Assembly: GCF_900109945.1 (NCBI RefSeq)
Contig: NZ_FOBX01000004.1
Coordinates: 310,001-374,000, forward strand
Origin: Bradyrhizobium sp. OK095
GTDB lineage: Bacteria > Pseudomonadota > Alphaproteobacteria > Rhizobiales > Xanthobacteraceae
DNA length: 64,000 bases
Direction of reading: 5' to 3'
The notes under the pieces are model-generated. The model saw only the letters and a program-made list of their open reading frames with translations. It was not told where the DNA came from and searched no databases. Positions 53,961-63,214 of the stretch are shown here, one piece after another (position 1 is the first letter of the stretch; each line of letters opens with the position of its first letter). Made by a program: the position numbers and the translations under genes.

Positions 53961-55256
53961 TCAGACCTTCTGCGAGATGCGCAGCGCCTGCGCGAGATCG
54001 TCGATGATGTCGCTTGCCGTCTCGATGCCGACCGAGAGCCGTACCAGCTCCTCGCCGATGCCGGCGTCCCTAAGCTGCTCGGCATCCATCTGCTGATGCG
54101 TGGTCGACGCCGGGTGGATCACCAGCGTCTTGGCGTCGCCGACATTGGCGAGATGGCTGATCATGCGCAGCGATTCGATGAACTTGCGCCCCGCGGGCCG
54201 ACCGCCCTTGATGCCGAAGGAGACGATCGAGCCGGCGCCGCGCGGCAGCAGTTGCTTTGCGAGCTGATAGTCAGCGTGACCCTCCAGCGAGGGATGCAGC
54301 ACCCAGTCGACGGCCTTGTTGGTCTTCAGGGCCTCCAGCACGAGATGCGTGTTCTGCATGTGACGGTCCATGCGTACGCCCAGCGTCTCGACGCCCTGAA
54401 GCAGTTGGAACGCGTTGGTCGGCGACAGGCAGGCGCCGAAATCGCGCAGGCCTTCGGTGCGCGCACGCATGATGAAGGCGGCGGTTCCGAACTGCTCGTC
54501 AAACACGATGCCGTGATAGCCGCCATAAGGCTCGGTCAGCACGCCGAACTTGCCGGACGTGCGCCAGTCGAAGCGGCCGCTGTCGACGATGGCGCCGCCG
54601 ATCGCGATGCCGTGGCCGCCGATCCATTTGGTCGCCGAATGCATGACGATGTCTGCCCCAAGCTCGATCGGACGGCTGAGATAGGGCGTGGCAAAGGTGT
54701 TGTCGATCAGCAGCGGAATTTTTGCGTCATGCGCGATCGCCGCGACCTTGGGGATGTCGAGCACCTCCAATCCGGGATTTCCGATGGTCTCGCCGATCAT
54801 CAGTTTCGTGTTTGGCTTGATCGCGGCACGCAACGCGTCGTGGTCGCGCGGCTTTACAAACGTCGTCGTGATGCCGAAGCGCGGCAGCGTGTGCGCCAGC
54901 AAATTGATGGTGCCGCCATAGAGCGAGCTCGACGCCACGATATGGTCGCCGGCGTTGAGCAGCGTCGCGATGGCGAGATGTAGCGCGGCCATGCCGCTCG
55001 CGGTGCAGATCGCGCCGACGCCGCCTTCCAGCGCCGCGAGCCGTTCCTCCAGCACGCCGGTGGTCGGGTTGGAGATACGCGTATAGATGTGGCCGGCACG
55101 TTCCAGATTGAACAGTGCGGCCGCGTGATCGGAGTCCTGGAACACATAGGATGTGGTCTGGTAGATCGGCACCGCGCGGGCGCCGGTCGCGGGATCCGGA
55201 TGCTGGCCCGCATGCAGGCTCAGGGTCTCGAAGGCAGGCGGTTTCGGCGCGGGCAT
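53961..55256 (-). CDS. metY: O-acetylhomoserine sulfhydrylase, MetY type
   Basis: A 431-aa PLP enzyme of the Cys/Met metabolism family that joins O-acetylhomoserine with sulfide to give homocysteine. N-terminal FETLSLHAGQHPDPATGARAVPIYQTTSYVF, GVGAICTASGMAALHLAI and the PLP-lysine motif HSATKWIGGHG (Lys near residue 210) are canonical; length above 420 separates it from MetB/MetZ. The 87-base upstream gap has a 13-bp palindrome but no SAM riboswitch match that I can see. Confidence 0.9.
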   Translation of the reverse strand: MPAPKPPAFETLSLHAGQHPDPATGARAVPIYQTTSYVFQDSDHAAALFNLERAGHIYTRISNPTTGVLEERLAALEGGVGAICTASGMAALHLAIATLLNAGDHIVASSSLYGGTINLLAHTLPRFGITTTFVKPRDHDALRAAIKPNTKLMIGETIGNPGLEVLDIPKVAAIAHDAKIPLLIDNTFATPYLSRPIELGADIVMHSATKWIGGHGIAIGGAIVDSGRFDWRTSGKFGVLTEPYGGYHGIVFDEQFGTAAFIMRARTEGLRDFGACLSPTNAFQLLQGVETLGVRMDRHMQNTHLVLEALKTNKAVDWVLHPSLEGHADYQLAKQLLPRGAGSIVSFGIKGGRPAGRKFIESLRMISHLANVGDAKTLVIHPASTTHQQMDAEQLRDAGIGEELVRLSVGIETASDIIDDLAQALRISQKV

Positions 55257-55295
55257 GCTTGGCCTCGTTGGTCGGTCGGTGATGGCGGCTCTTGT

Positions 55296-55308
55296 GCCAT
55301 AAAATGGC
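55296..55308. promoter_or_regulatory. GCCAT-AAA-ATGGC palindrome before metY
   Basis: A 13-bp perfect palindrome 40 bases upstream of the metY ATG. It may be an operator for a methionine or sulfur regulator; nothing else supports it. Confidence 0.3.
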
Positions 55309-55343
55309 GCGCGAAGTCAGCCATTGACAGCACCGTCTGTGCC

Positions 55344-56144
55344 TTAGCCGCCGATCGCCTGCTCGATGATCTGCGCCTCGCGCAGCAAAATCTCCGCGAC
55401 CTCCTGCTCGCGGCGGGGGCCGAGCCTCGTCCGAACGGCGGAGACGGTCATGGCCGCGGCCGGCTGGCCATCCGGCGTCTTGATCCAGGTCGAGATCGAC
55501 TTCGTGCCCTGCACGAGGCCGATCTCTCTCATATTATATCCCCGCTTCCGCGCCGCGGTGACCTGGCCGAGCACCGTCGCGGCGTCGGTTTGGTAGGCCG
55601 CGAACCGCTTCTCATTGGCTGCGACGATTTTTCGCGCGTCCTGCGCCGGCATGGCGGCGAGGATGGCGACGCCCGCGCTGGAGACGCCGAGCGGCCGGCG
55701 CGCGCCGACCTCGATCGACAGCACCTGGATCGGATAGATTCCGATTCTCCGATCGACGCACAGCGTGTCGTGGCCGGTCCGCATCGTCAGGAAGAGTGTG
55801 TCGCCGATCTCGGCCGACGCGCGCCGCAGCGACGGATTGGCGGCGACCAGCAGCCGCGAAGGTCTCGGCCGCGCCAGTGCCAGCTCCGGCACCTGGTTGC
55901 CGATCGCGTAGCGGCCGGTTTTGTCGTGCCGCTCGACGATGCCTTCCTCGATCAGCACGTGGATGATGCGATGCACGGTCGGACGGGTGAGGCCGGTCGC
56001 GCGCACGACCTCGGCCAATGGCACACCGTCCTCGCGGCCTGCGGCAAGAATACGCAGCACCGCCAGCGCGCGCCGGATGGCCTGCGCGCCCTGTCGCGGT
56101 TCCATTGCGTTGCGGACGGATTTCGGTGAAAGTCGTTTGTCCAT
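55344..56144 (-). CDS. IclR-family regulator
   Basis: A 266-aa regulator. The N-terminal winged helix spans about residues 18-80 (AIRRALAVLRILAAGREDGVPLAEVVRATGLTRPTVHRIIHVLIEEG), followed by the IclR effector domain (TLFLTMRTGHDTLCVDRRIG; GVSSAGVAILAA). It is divergent from a TctC-type binding protein and a six-gene catabolic run, which it very likely controls. A 19-bp perfect palindrome overlaps its own start codon. Confidence 0.87.
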   Translation of the reverse strand: MDKRLSPKSVRNAMEPRQGAQAIRRALAVLRILAAGREDGVPLAEVVRATGLTRPTVHRIIHVLIEEGIVERHDKTGRYAIGNQVPELALARPRPSRLLVAANPSLRRASAEIGDTLFLTMRTGHDTLCVDRRIGIYPIQVLSIEVGARRPLGVSSAGVAILAAMPAQDARKIVAANEKRFAAYQTDAATVLGQVTAARKRGYNMREIGLVQGTKSISTWIKTPDGQPAAAMTVSAVRTRLGPRREQEVAEILLREAQIIEQAIGG

Positions 56145-56155
56145 AATATGGACAA
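56137..56155. promoter_or_regulatory. IclR-type operator overlapping the regulator's start codon
   Basis: TTGTCCAT-AAT-ATGGACAA is a perfect palindrome; its left arm contains the regulator's ATG (56142-56144, minus strand). IclR-family sites are commonly of the TGTCCA...TGGACA form. Binding would autoregulate the repressor and could influence the divergent operon starting at 56273. Confidence 0.65.
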
Positions 56156-56272
56156 GAACGCCACAATTCGCTCGACAGGTAAAGCGCGCATCTGGAGATT
56201 GCGCGGCGATCGAGCGCCATGCGCAACGTCAAGGCGTTCGAAGTGAATTGGAAGCGCCGCCGGGAGGTTAAC

Positions 56273-57238
56273 ATGAGATTAATCGCGATTGCCATAGCTG
56301 CTGTCACTGCGATGCTGGCGGAGCCCGCATCGGCCCAGCAATGGCCGGCGCGCAGCGTCAAGCTGATCGTGCCTTATCCTGCCGGCGGCAATGTCGACAG
56401 CGCGGCGCGGATCGTCGCCGACAAGCTCCAGGAAAAGCTCGGCCAGCCCTTCATCATCGAGAACAAGGCCGGCGCCGGCGGCATGATCGCGGGCGAGGCC
56501 TTCGCGAAATCGGCGCCCGACGGCTACACGCTGTTCGTCGGTGCCAACGGCCCGGTGCTGTTCGCGACCGAGATCAACAAACGCGATGCCTATAATTGGA
56601 AGAAGGATTTCCTTCCCATTACGACCATCTCGATGACGCCGCTGGTGCTCGAGGTGCATCCCTCCGTGCAGGCCAATACATTCAAGGAATTCGTCGAACT
56701 CGCCAAGCGCGATCCCGGCAAGCTGACGATGGCCTCGCCCGGCCCCGGAACCACCAACCATCTGCTCAGCGAACTGATGCAGGAGAATCTCGGCCTGCAA
56801 TGGGTCACCGCGCACTACCGCGGCAACGCGCCTGCCATCAACGACCTGCTCGGCGGCCAGGTCCAGTTCGCATTCGACCAGCTCACGGTCAGCCTCCAGC
56901 ACATCAAGGCCGGACTGTTCCGTGCACTCGCGGTGACGAGCCAGCATCGCCTGAAGTCGCTGCCTGATGTCCCGACTTTCATCGAGCTCGGCTACAAGGA
57001 TTTTGACGGCCAGACTTTTACCGGCCTGTTCGCGCCCGCGGGCACGCCGGCGCCGATCGTCGACAAGCTGCACGAGACGCTGGTCGCGATCCTGAAGGAC
57101 CCCGCCGTGGTCGACAGGTTCGAGAAGCTCGGCGGTGAAGCGACGCCGATGACGCCGGATGAATTCAAGGCTTATCTCGAGCGCGAGGACGCCAAGTGGA
57201 TTCCGGTCGTGCGCAAGGCCAACATCAAGGCGGATTGA
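56273..57238 (+). CDS. TctC/Bug-family periplasmic binding protein
   Basis: A 321-aa tripartite-tricarboxylate-type receptor. ATG 56273 follows GGGAGGTTAAC and starts a signal peptide (LIAIAIAAVTAMLAEPASAQQ). Family text: WPARSVKLIVPYPAGGNVDSAARIVADKL, IENKAGAGGMIAGE and GGQVQFAFDQL. No TctA/TctB membrane genes are nearby, as is usual for the many orphan Bug proteins. It probably binds the aromatic or dicarboxylate substrate of the following enzymes. Confidence 0.87.
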   Translation: MRLIAIAIAAVTAMLAEPASAQQWPARSVKLIVPYPAGGNVDSAARIVADKLQEKLGQPFIIENKAGAGGMIAGEAFAKSAPDGYTLFVGANGPVLFATEINKRDAYNWKKDFLPITTISMTPLVLEVHPSVQANTFKEFVELAKRDPGKLTMASPGPGTTNHLLSELMQENLGLQWVTAHYRGNAPAINDLLGGQVQFAFDQLTVSLQHIKAGLFRALAVTSQHRLKSLPDVPTFIELGYKDFDGQTFTGLFAPAGTPAPIVDKLHETLVAILKDPAVVDRFEKLGGEATPMTPDEFKAYLEREDAKWIPVVRKANIKAD

Positions 57239-57241
57239 TCG

Positions 57242-57859
57242 ATGCGGATTGACCCCACCGAGCTCGGCGCGGAGCGCATCTATCGCCTGATGACCGGCAT
57301 CGTGGTGCCGCGTCCGATCGCCTGGGTGACGAGCCTGTCGCGCAAGGGCGTGCTCAACCTCGCGCCCTTCAGCGCCTTCACCTTCGTCTCGCAGAAGCCG
57401 CCGATGCTCGCCATCAGCGTCGGCCGCAAGGGTGCCGACTACAAGGACACCGCGCACAACATCCTCGATACCGAGGAATATGTGATCCACATCGCCGATA
57501 CCCCGCTGATGAAGGCGGTGCACGACAGCTCGGTCGAGCATCCAGCTGAAGTCAGCGAGGTCGCAGAGCTGGGCCTGGAGACGATTGCGAGCGAGCGCAT
57601 CAAGGTGCCCAGGCTCAGCGTTGCACCCGTCGCGATGGAATGCCGCTTCCGCCAGTGTCTCGAATTCGGCGACGCCCGCAGCCGGCTGATCGTCGGCGAG
57701 GTCGTGATGTTCCATCTGCGCGACGGCCTCGTGAACGACGGCAAGGTGGAGACCAAGGCGCTCGACCCGATCGCGCGCATCGGCGGCCCCCGCTACGCCA
57801 GCCTCGGCGAGATCGTGACGCTGAACACCGTGTTCCAGACTCCCAAATCGAAAGATTGA
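57242..57859 (+). CDS. Flavin reductase-like (FMN-binding split barrel) protein
   Basis: A 205-aa protein. RLMTGIVVPRPIAWVTSLSRKGVLNLAPFSAFTFVSQKPPMLAISVG is the flavin-reductase-like domain start. Lacking a linked monooxygenase, it may instead act as a stand-alone flavoprotein. It is three bases after the binding protein gene in the IclR-controlled operon. Confidence 0.82.
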   Translation: MRIDPTELGAERIYRLMTGIVVPRPIAWVTSLSRKGVLNLAPFSAFTFVSQKPPMLAISVGRKGADYKDTAHNILDTEEYVIHIADTPLMKAVHDSSVEHPAEVSEVAELGLETIASERIKVPRLSVAPVAMECRFRQCLEFGDARSRLIVGEVVMFHLRDGLVNDGKVETKALDPIARIGGPRYASLGEIVTLNTVFQTPKSKD

Positions 57860-57902
57860 GCGCGCGGCCCCGGCCGCGCCTCGAGACCATTGGAGAACGA
57901 CA

Positions 57903-58763
57903 ATGCGACTCGTAAGCTATCTCCTGGACGGAGAGCCGCGCTATGGCGCTGCCGTTGAAGGCGGTGTCGTCGATCTGACCAAGCGGATCGGCCGCGACTA
58001 TTCCGACGTCAAGGCGCTGATCGCGGCCAACGCGCTCGCCGAGGCGCAGGAAGTGGTCGCCGGACAAAATCCTGACTACGCGCTGGACAAGCTGGTCCTG
58101 CTGCCGCCGGTGCTGGCGCCCGAGAAGCTCTGGTGCATCGGCGTCAACTACGCCGAGCGCAATGCCGAATATAAGGATAGCTCGGACCTGCCAAAATATC
58201 CGAGCCTGTTCGTGCGCAGCATGTCGTCGATGACAGGCTCCGGCCAGACGCTGGAGAAGCCCAAGGTCTCCGAACAGCTCGACTACGAAGGCGAGCTCGT
58301 CATCGTGATCGGCCATGGCGGCCGCCACATTCCGCGCGAAAAGGCCTGGTCGCACATCTTCGGCATGACGCTGTGCAACGAAGGCACGATCCGCGACTGG
58401 CTGCGCCACGGCAAGTTCAACGTCACGCAGGGCAAGAACTTCGATCGCTCCGGCAGCATCGGCCCGTGGATCGTCACGGCTGACGAACTCGACCCGCGTG
58501 GTCCCCACGACATCACCACGCGCGTCAATGGCGAGGTGCGGCAGCAGGACACGACCGAGCGGCTGATGTTTCCGTTCGACTATCTGATCTCCTATCTCTC
58601 CACCTTCGCCACGCTGAAGCCCGGCGACATGATCGTCACGGGGACGCCGACGGGGGCGGGCGTGCGCTTCGATCCGCCGCGCTGGCTCAAGGTCGGCGAC
58701 GTCGTCGAGGTCGAGTCCAGCCGCATCGGCGTGCTCCGCAACGTCGTCGCCGCGGAGAGTTAA
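57903..58763 (+). CDS. Fumarylacetoacetate-hydrolase family enzyme
   Basis: A 286-aa FAH-fold enzyme that hydrolyses or decarboxylates 2-oxo acids from aromatic ring cleavage. Metal-site text: LWCIGVNYAERNAEYK, LDYEGELVIVIG (Glu ligands) and GDMIVTGTPTGAGVRFDPPRWLKVGD. Start ATG follows TGGAGAACGACA. Neighbouring HpaH-like hydratase supports a meta-cleavage-type pathway, but no ring-cleavage dioxygenase is in the cluster. Confidence 0.87.
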   Translation: MRLVSYLLDGEPRYGAAVEGGVVDLTKRIGRDYSDVKALIAANALAEAQEVVAGQNPDYALDKLVLLPPVLAPEKLWCIGVNYAERNAEYKDSSDLPKYPSLFVRSMSSMTGSGQTLEKPKVSEQLDYEGELVIVIGHGGRHIPREKAWSHIFGMTLCNEGTIRDWLRHGKFNVTQGKNFDRSGSIGPWIVTADELDPRGPHDITTRVNGEVRQQDTTERLMFPFDYLISYLSTFATLKPGDMIVTGTPTGAGVRFDPPRWLKVGDVVEVESSRIGVLRNVVAAES

Positions 58764-58766
58764 GCC

Positions 58767-59570
58767 ATGCTGGATGCCGCCACGATCGAACGCCTTGCCG
58801 CGCGCCTGGACGAGGCCGAGCGCACCAAAACGCTGATCACGATGTTCACGAAGGACTATCCCGATTTCAGCATCGAGGATGCCTACGCGGTTCAGCGCGC
58901 CTGGACCAAGCTCCAGCTCGGCCGCGGCCGAATCATCAAGGGCCACAAGATCGGTCTGACCTCGAAGGCGATGCAAAACGCAGTCGGCATCTCCGAGCCC
59001 GATTACGGCGTTCTGTTCGCCGACATGTTCTATGCCGACGCTACGCCGATTCCCTTCGACCGCTTCCACGCGCCCCGCATTGAGGTCGAGCTCGCCTTCG
59101 TGCTGAAGGCGCCGCTGCGCGGGCCCGATTGCACCATCTTCGACGTGCTCAACGCCACCGACTACGTCACGCCCGCGCTCGAAATCCTGGAGACGCGCAT
59201 GCATCGCGTCGACCCGGAAACGGGCAAGGCGCGAAAAGTCATGGACACGATCTCGGACAACGCAGCGAACGCCGCGCTGGTGCTCGGCGGCCGGCCGTTC
59301 CGCCCGATGGACGCCGATATGCGCTGGATCGGGGCGCTGCTGTTCCGCAACGGCGAGGTCGAGGAGACCGGGCTTGCCGCCGGCGTGCTCAATCACCCCG
59401 CCAACGGCATCGCCTGGCTCGCCAACCGCCTCGCGCCGCATGACGAATATCTCAGGGCTGGCGAGGTCGTGTTGGCGGGATCGTTTACGCGTCCGGTCGA
59501 TATCCGCCGTGGCGACACGTTCCATGCCGACTACGGCACGTTCGGCTCGGTGTCCTGCCAGTTCGTCTGA
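58767..59570 (+). CDS. 2-oxo-hept-3-ene-1,7-dioate hydratase-like (HpaH family)
   Basis: A 267-aa hydratase of the HpaH/MhpD group, which adds water to 2-hydroxy-alkadienoates. [30 protein letters not shown] and [15 protein letters not shown] (Glu ligands) are characteristic, as is [14 protein letters not shown]. The length and text match HpaH best. Three bases from the FAH gene. Confidence 0.85.
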   Translation: MLDAATIERLAARLDEAERTKTLITMFTKDYPDFSIEDAYAVQRAWTKLQLGRGRIIKGHKIGLTSKAMQNAVGISEPDYGVLFADMFYADATPIPFDRFHAPRIEVELAFVLKAPLRGPDCTIFDVLNATDYVTPALEILETRMHRVDPETGKARKVMDTISDNAANAALVLGGRPFRPMDADMRWIGALLFRNGEVEETGLAAGVLNHPANGIAWLANRLAPHDEYLRAGEVVLAGSFTRPVDIRRGDTFHADYGTFGSVSCQFV

Positions 59571-59595
59571 ACCAACACATGAGAGGGAGCGCATC

Positions 59596-59988
59596 ATGAC
59601 CGGTCAATCGCGGCGCAAGAGCATCCATATCGGCGGCTTCAAGCACGCCAACCCGATTCCGAACGCCTGCCGCATCGGCAATCTCGTGATGTCAGGCGTC
59701 ATCCTCGGCCGCGACGCGGTCGGCGCGATGCCCGAGAGCCTGGACGCGCAATGCGCCAACATGTTCGCGCATATGAAGGCGACCGTTGAGGCCGCCGGCG
59801 GCACCACGGACGACATCATCAAGATGACGGTGTGGCTGAAGGACCGCACGCAGCGCGCACCCGTCAATGTCGAGTGGCTAAAAATGTTTCCGGACGAGCA
59901 TTCGCGCCCGGCGCGCCACGCGCTGCCGATGGACAACATGGATGGCGGCGCGCTGGTGCAGTGCGATTTCACCGCAATGATCGACTGA
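59596..59988 (+). CDS. RidA-family protein
   Basis: A 130-aa RidA/YjgF-fold protein. ATG 59596 follows GAGAGGGAGCGCATC. MFAHMKATVEAAGGTTDDIIKMTVWLKD and the Arg in SRPARHALPM are the family features. In catabolic operons such proteins can deaminate enamine/imine intermediates, such as 2-aminomuconate. That would hint at a nitrogen-bearing aromatic substrate, but this is inference. Confidence 0.83.
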   Translation: MTGQSRRKSIHIGGFKHANPIPNACRIGNLVMSGVILGRDAVGAMPESLDAQCANMFAHMKATVEAAGGTTDDIIKMTVWLKDRTQRAPVNVEWLKMFPDEHSRPARHALPMDNMDGGALVQCDFTAMID

Positions 59989-60001
59989 AGGAGCACCTTG
60001 C

Positions 60002-60877
60002 ATGCCGACCTATCTGCCGTTCGATCCCAACCCGCGCCGTCCGGTCAAGGCGCCGCCGCCAAAAACCGTCGACAGCCAGTTTCACGTGCTGGGTCCCATC
60101 GACAAATATCCCGAGCGTCCCGGTGCGGCCTACCGGATGCCGAGCGCGACCTGGGAAGCGGCGTTGCGCGTGCACAAGACGCTCGGTATCGAGCGCGGCA
60201 TCATCGTGCAGACCACGACCTACGGCGCCGACCATTCCGTCGTGCTCGACGGCCTCGCCGCGATGGGCCCGAACTATCGCGGCTGTGCCAACGCGCTGGT
60301 GTTCGCGGAGGCGAACGATTCCTATCTGGCCAAGCTGCACGATGCCGGCGTGCGCGGCGCGCGCTTTAGTTTTCGACAGGAACTGGGCGCCGTGCTGTCG
60401 GATGCGGATTTCGCCCGCGCCATCGCGCGCATCCGCGAACTCGGCTGGTACGTCAAAATCCAGCCGGAGAAGGACGGCATCGTCTCCAGCGTCGCCAAGT
60501 ATGAGAATCTCGACGTTCCCGTGCTGATCGACCACATGGCGCGCCCCGATCCGGAAGCCGGCAAGAACGATCCGAACTTGCGCAAGATGCTGGAGCTGCT
60601 CACCAAGGGCAATTTCTGGGTCATGTTGTCACTCGGCGAGAAGACCTCGAAGGTCGGCCCGCCCTACGACGACGTGATCCCGATCGCGCGCACCTATATC
60701 GAGGCCGCGATCGACCGCTGCGTCTGGGCCAGCGACTGGCCGCATCCGGTCTCCGTCAAGCAGCCGCCGAACGACGCCGACCTGCTCGAACTGATGTACC
60801 GCTACGCGCCTGATCAAGCCGAGCTGGAGAAGATTTTGGTGCACAATCCGGCGAAGCTGTTTGGCTTTCCGGATTAG
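60002..60877 (+). CDS. Amidohydrolase-2 family hydrolase with altered metal motif
   Basis: A 291-aa TIM-barrel hydrolase of the COG3618/LigI group. The usual HxH start is DSQFHVLGP, so the first metal histidine is Gln. VLIDHMARPD and CVWASDWPHP keep the later His and Asp. LigI-type lactonases can work without metal, which would fit. Final gene of the IclR-controlled run. A GAGCGCG/CGCGCTC hairpin (60897-60921) follows it. Confidence 0.78.
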   Translation: MPTYLPFDPNPRRPVKAPPPKTVDSQFHVLGPIDKYPERPGAAYRMPSATWEAALRVHKTLGIERGIIVQTTTYGADHSVVLDGLAAMGPNYRGCANALVFAEANDSYLAKLHDAGVRGARFSFRQELGAVLSDADFARAIARIRELGWYVKIQPEKDGIVSSVAKYENLDVPVLIDHMARPDPEAGKNDPNLRKMLELLTKGNFWVMLSLGEKTSKVGPPYDDVIPIARTYIEAAIDRCVWASDWPHPVSVKQPPNDADLLELMYRYAPDQAELEKILVHNPAKLFGFPD

Positions 60878-60919
60878 AGGGATCGACGCTCGCCACGAGC
60901 GCGGTGCGCTACATCGCGC

Positions 60920-61927
60920 TCACGCCGCCGGCTGCTTTGCCAGCCGGTCCCGCACCCCGGCCGCGATCTCGAACGAGCGCAGCCGCGCGGCGTGGTCGTA
61001 GATCTGCCCCGTCGTCATCAGCTCATCCGCGCCGGTCTCGGCGATCAGCGCTTTCAGCTTGTCCGCGACCACTTCAGGCGAGCCGACCGCGGAGCAGGAC
61101 AGCGACTGGCCAACCATGGCTTTTTCCGCCGGCGACCACAGCGCGTCCATGTCGTCGACCGGCGGCGGCAAGGGGCCGGGCGTGCCGCGGCGCAGATTGA
61201 TGAACTGCTGCTGCAACGAGGAGAACATCCGTTGCGCCTCGGTGTCGCTGTCCGCGGCGAACACGTTGACGCCGACCATTGCATAGGGCTTGTCGAGCTG
61301 CGCCGAGGGCTCGAAGCGCGCGCGATATTCGCGCAGCGCCGGCATCATCATCTGCGGCGCGAAATGCGAGGCGAAGGCGAAAGGCAAGCCCAGCATGGCC
61401 GCAAGCTGTGCGCCGAACATGCTGGAGCCGAGGATCCAGAGCGGCACCTTGGTTCCCATGCCCGGCACGGCGCGGATCGCCTGGTTCGGCTGCACATCGC
61501 CAAGGAGGGCCTGCAACTCCAGCACGTCCTGCGGAAAATTCTCGGAGCTCGTTGCGAGGTCACGCCGCAGCGCCCGCGCCGTGAACTGGTCGGTGCCCGG
61601 CGCGCGGCCAAGCCCGAGATCGATGCGGCCGGGATAGAGCGATTCCAGCGTGCCGAACTGCTCGGCGATCACCAGCGGCGAGTGGTTCGGCAGCATGATC
61701 CCGCCGGAGCCGACGCGGATCGTCTTCGTCCCGCCCGCGATATGCCCGATCACCACCGAGGTCGCAGCACTCGCGATGCCCGTCATGTTGTGATGCTCGG
61801 CGAGCCAGAACCGCTTGAAGCCCCATGTCTCCGCATGCCGGGCGAGATCGAGCGAATTGCGGAACGCCTGCGCCGCATCGCCACCCCTGCGGATGGGAGC
61901 GAGGTCGAGCACGGAGAAGGGGATCAT
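60920..61927 (-). CDS. LLM-class flavin-dependent oxidoreductase
   Basis: A 335-aa luciferase-like monooxygenase-fold protein. [45 protein letters not shown] (positions 4-48) and [17 protein letters not shown] are typical of the MsnO8/YhbW-like subfamily. It is cytosolic and uses reduced flavin. Convergent with the catabolic run; no functional tie shown. Confidence 0.87.
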   Translation of the reverse strand: MIPFSVLDLAPIRRGGDAAQAFRNSLDLARHAETWGFKRFWLAEHHNMTGIASAATSVVIGHIAGGTKTIRVGSGGIMLPNHSPLVIAEQFGTLESLYPGRIDLGLGRAPGTDQFTARALRRDLATSSENFPQDVLELQALLGDVQPNQAIRAVPGMGTKVPLWILGSSMFGAQLAAMLGLPFAFASHFAPQMMMPALREYRARFEPSAQLDKPYAMVGVNVFAADSDTEAQRMFSSLQQQFINLRRGTPGPLPPPVDDMDALWSPAEKAMVGQSLSCSAVGSPEVVADKLKALIAETGADELMTTGQIYDHAARLRSFEIAAGVRDRLAKQPAA

Positions 61928-62104
61928 GTTGGGGATACCGGGTGGAAGGCGATATACGCCGGAGCTTCACATGTAGTGGCGTCCAGCCCGAATGTTAGCG
62001 TGGCACGGTCGCCCAAATGTCGGTGCAACGATGCCATTCAAAATCGCCGTGCCGGGCTTGATACGAGCCCCATGGCTCGAACCCTTGCGAGGCGTTGCAG
62101 GCGG

Positions 62105-62875
62105 TTACGTTTTCCCGCGCGGATCTTTCAGCAGGCCCGGCTGGACACGGCCGCCCTCCCCGAACACGTTGAGAACCTCGCTGCAAAACGCAGGAATCTC
62201 GGCGGCATCGGCCCGCACTGCATATTCGGCATCTCCCTTTTCCAGCGCGAGGTCTTGCGCAATTCCCTCTGGCGTTGCGTGTTGTGCACTTGGCCCTTTG
62301 CGCAAAAATTCGGTCCACGACGATCGTCCCGCCGCGATGATCGTTTCCGCAGCCTGTGTGTTCGCCTCGACGCCAGCGCATTTGCCGGGAACGGCAAGCG
62401 CGTAATAAGCCGTGAAAACGGGCCTCAATGAGTTGTTTGCAGTGGGGTCTTCGTTCGGCCGCAATCCGATCCCGGCAATTGCATCGGACTTCGTGCATCG
62501 GGCCAGTGTCTCCGGCGGATCGTGCCTGGCCAGTGACGTGATTTCAACGGCACCCTCGTCGAGCAGCTTGACTTTCGTATGCCAGCCCGACCGATTGCCG
62601 GGACTCCTGAGATTGAGGATGTATCCGTCCTTCAGCTTCTGGTGCGACACGATGGTGGCGCCGCACATGGAGCCACCGCAGAACTCGTAGCTGGTCGCAC
62701 TGAACGAGGTGAAGTTATCGGCCTTGCGGTGGTAGGACTGGCATTGCGCGGGGCTGTTGCCGTAACTGCCGATCAACTCGCGCGGGCCGTTGGGGTAGAC
62801 CTTTGCGTCACCGGCTTCCGCGGCGATTTGACCGGCGACAACAGACAGCGCGGCTATCGTCAGCATTCGCTTCAT
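62105..62875 (-). CDS. Exported protein of unknown function
   Basis: A 256-aa protein. ATG 62875 (MKRMLTIAALSVVAGQIAAEAGD) starts a signal peptide; the in-frame ATG five codons earlier is less likely. Eight or so cysteines, including CGGSMCG and CQSYHRKADNF, suggest disulfides in the periplasm. No family recognised. Upstream, 62876-63214 (339 bases) shows no convincing gene. Confidence 0.6.
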   Translation of the reverse strand: MKRMLTIAALSVVAGQIAAEAGDAKVYPNGPRELIGSYGNSPAQCQSYHRKADNFTSFSATSYEFCGGSMCGATIVSHQKLKDGYILNLRSPGNRSGWHTKVKLLDEGAVEITSLARHDPPETLARCTKSDAIAGIGLRPNEDPTANNSLRPVFTAYYALAVPGKCAGVEANTQAAETIIAAGRSSWTEFLRKGPSAQHATPEGIAQDLALEKGDAEYAVRADAAEIPAFCSEVLNVFGEGGRVQPGLLKDPRGKT

Positions 62876-63214
62876 TGTCACGTCCCCCATTTCTCCTGCC
62901 GCCGGAAGCTACTGCAGAACGCGTAGGACGGGTAGCGTGCTTGCGAGACCCATCATGTCTTGTCGCCGCGCTGATGGAGTTTACCTCCGCCTTTGGATCT
63001 GTCTGCTACGGCGGACACGTCACTTGACCCATCCCCCGAAGCTTGTCGAGGAGCCCGTTCACAACAGCGTTATTCCGACCTGTCGCGCCCTCTCTCTCAA
63101 CTGGGCGTTCCGCGCGTATTGTTGTAACTTGAGCGGAGTCACCACACGGCGATCGCGCGTCCGGGGCGCGAGAAATAACCGTACGCCAGCTGATGCTCGC
63201 CAGGAGGATTTGAC

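Noticed and set aside
55257..55343. SAM-II riboswitch before metY, common in Rhizobiales
   Set aside because: The 87-base gap does not contain the recognisable conserved SAM-II core; only a short palindrome is present.
60897..60921. GAGCGCG/CGCGCTC hairpin as a terminator
   Set aside because: No T-tract and it overlaps the stop codon of the convergent gene, so listed only as a remark.
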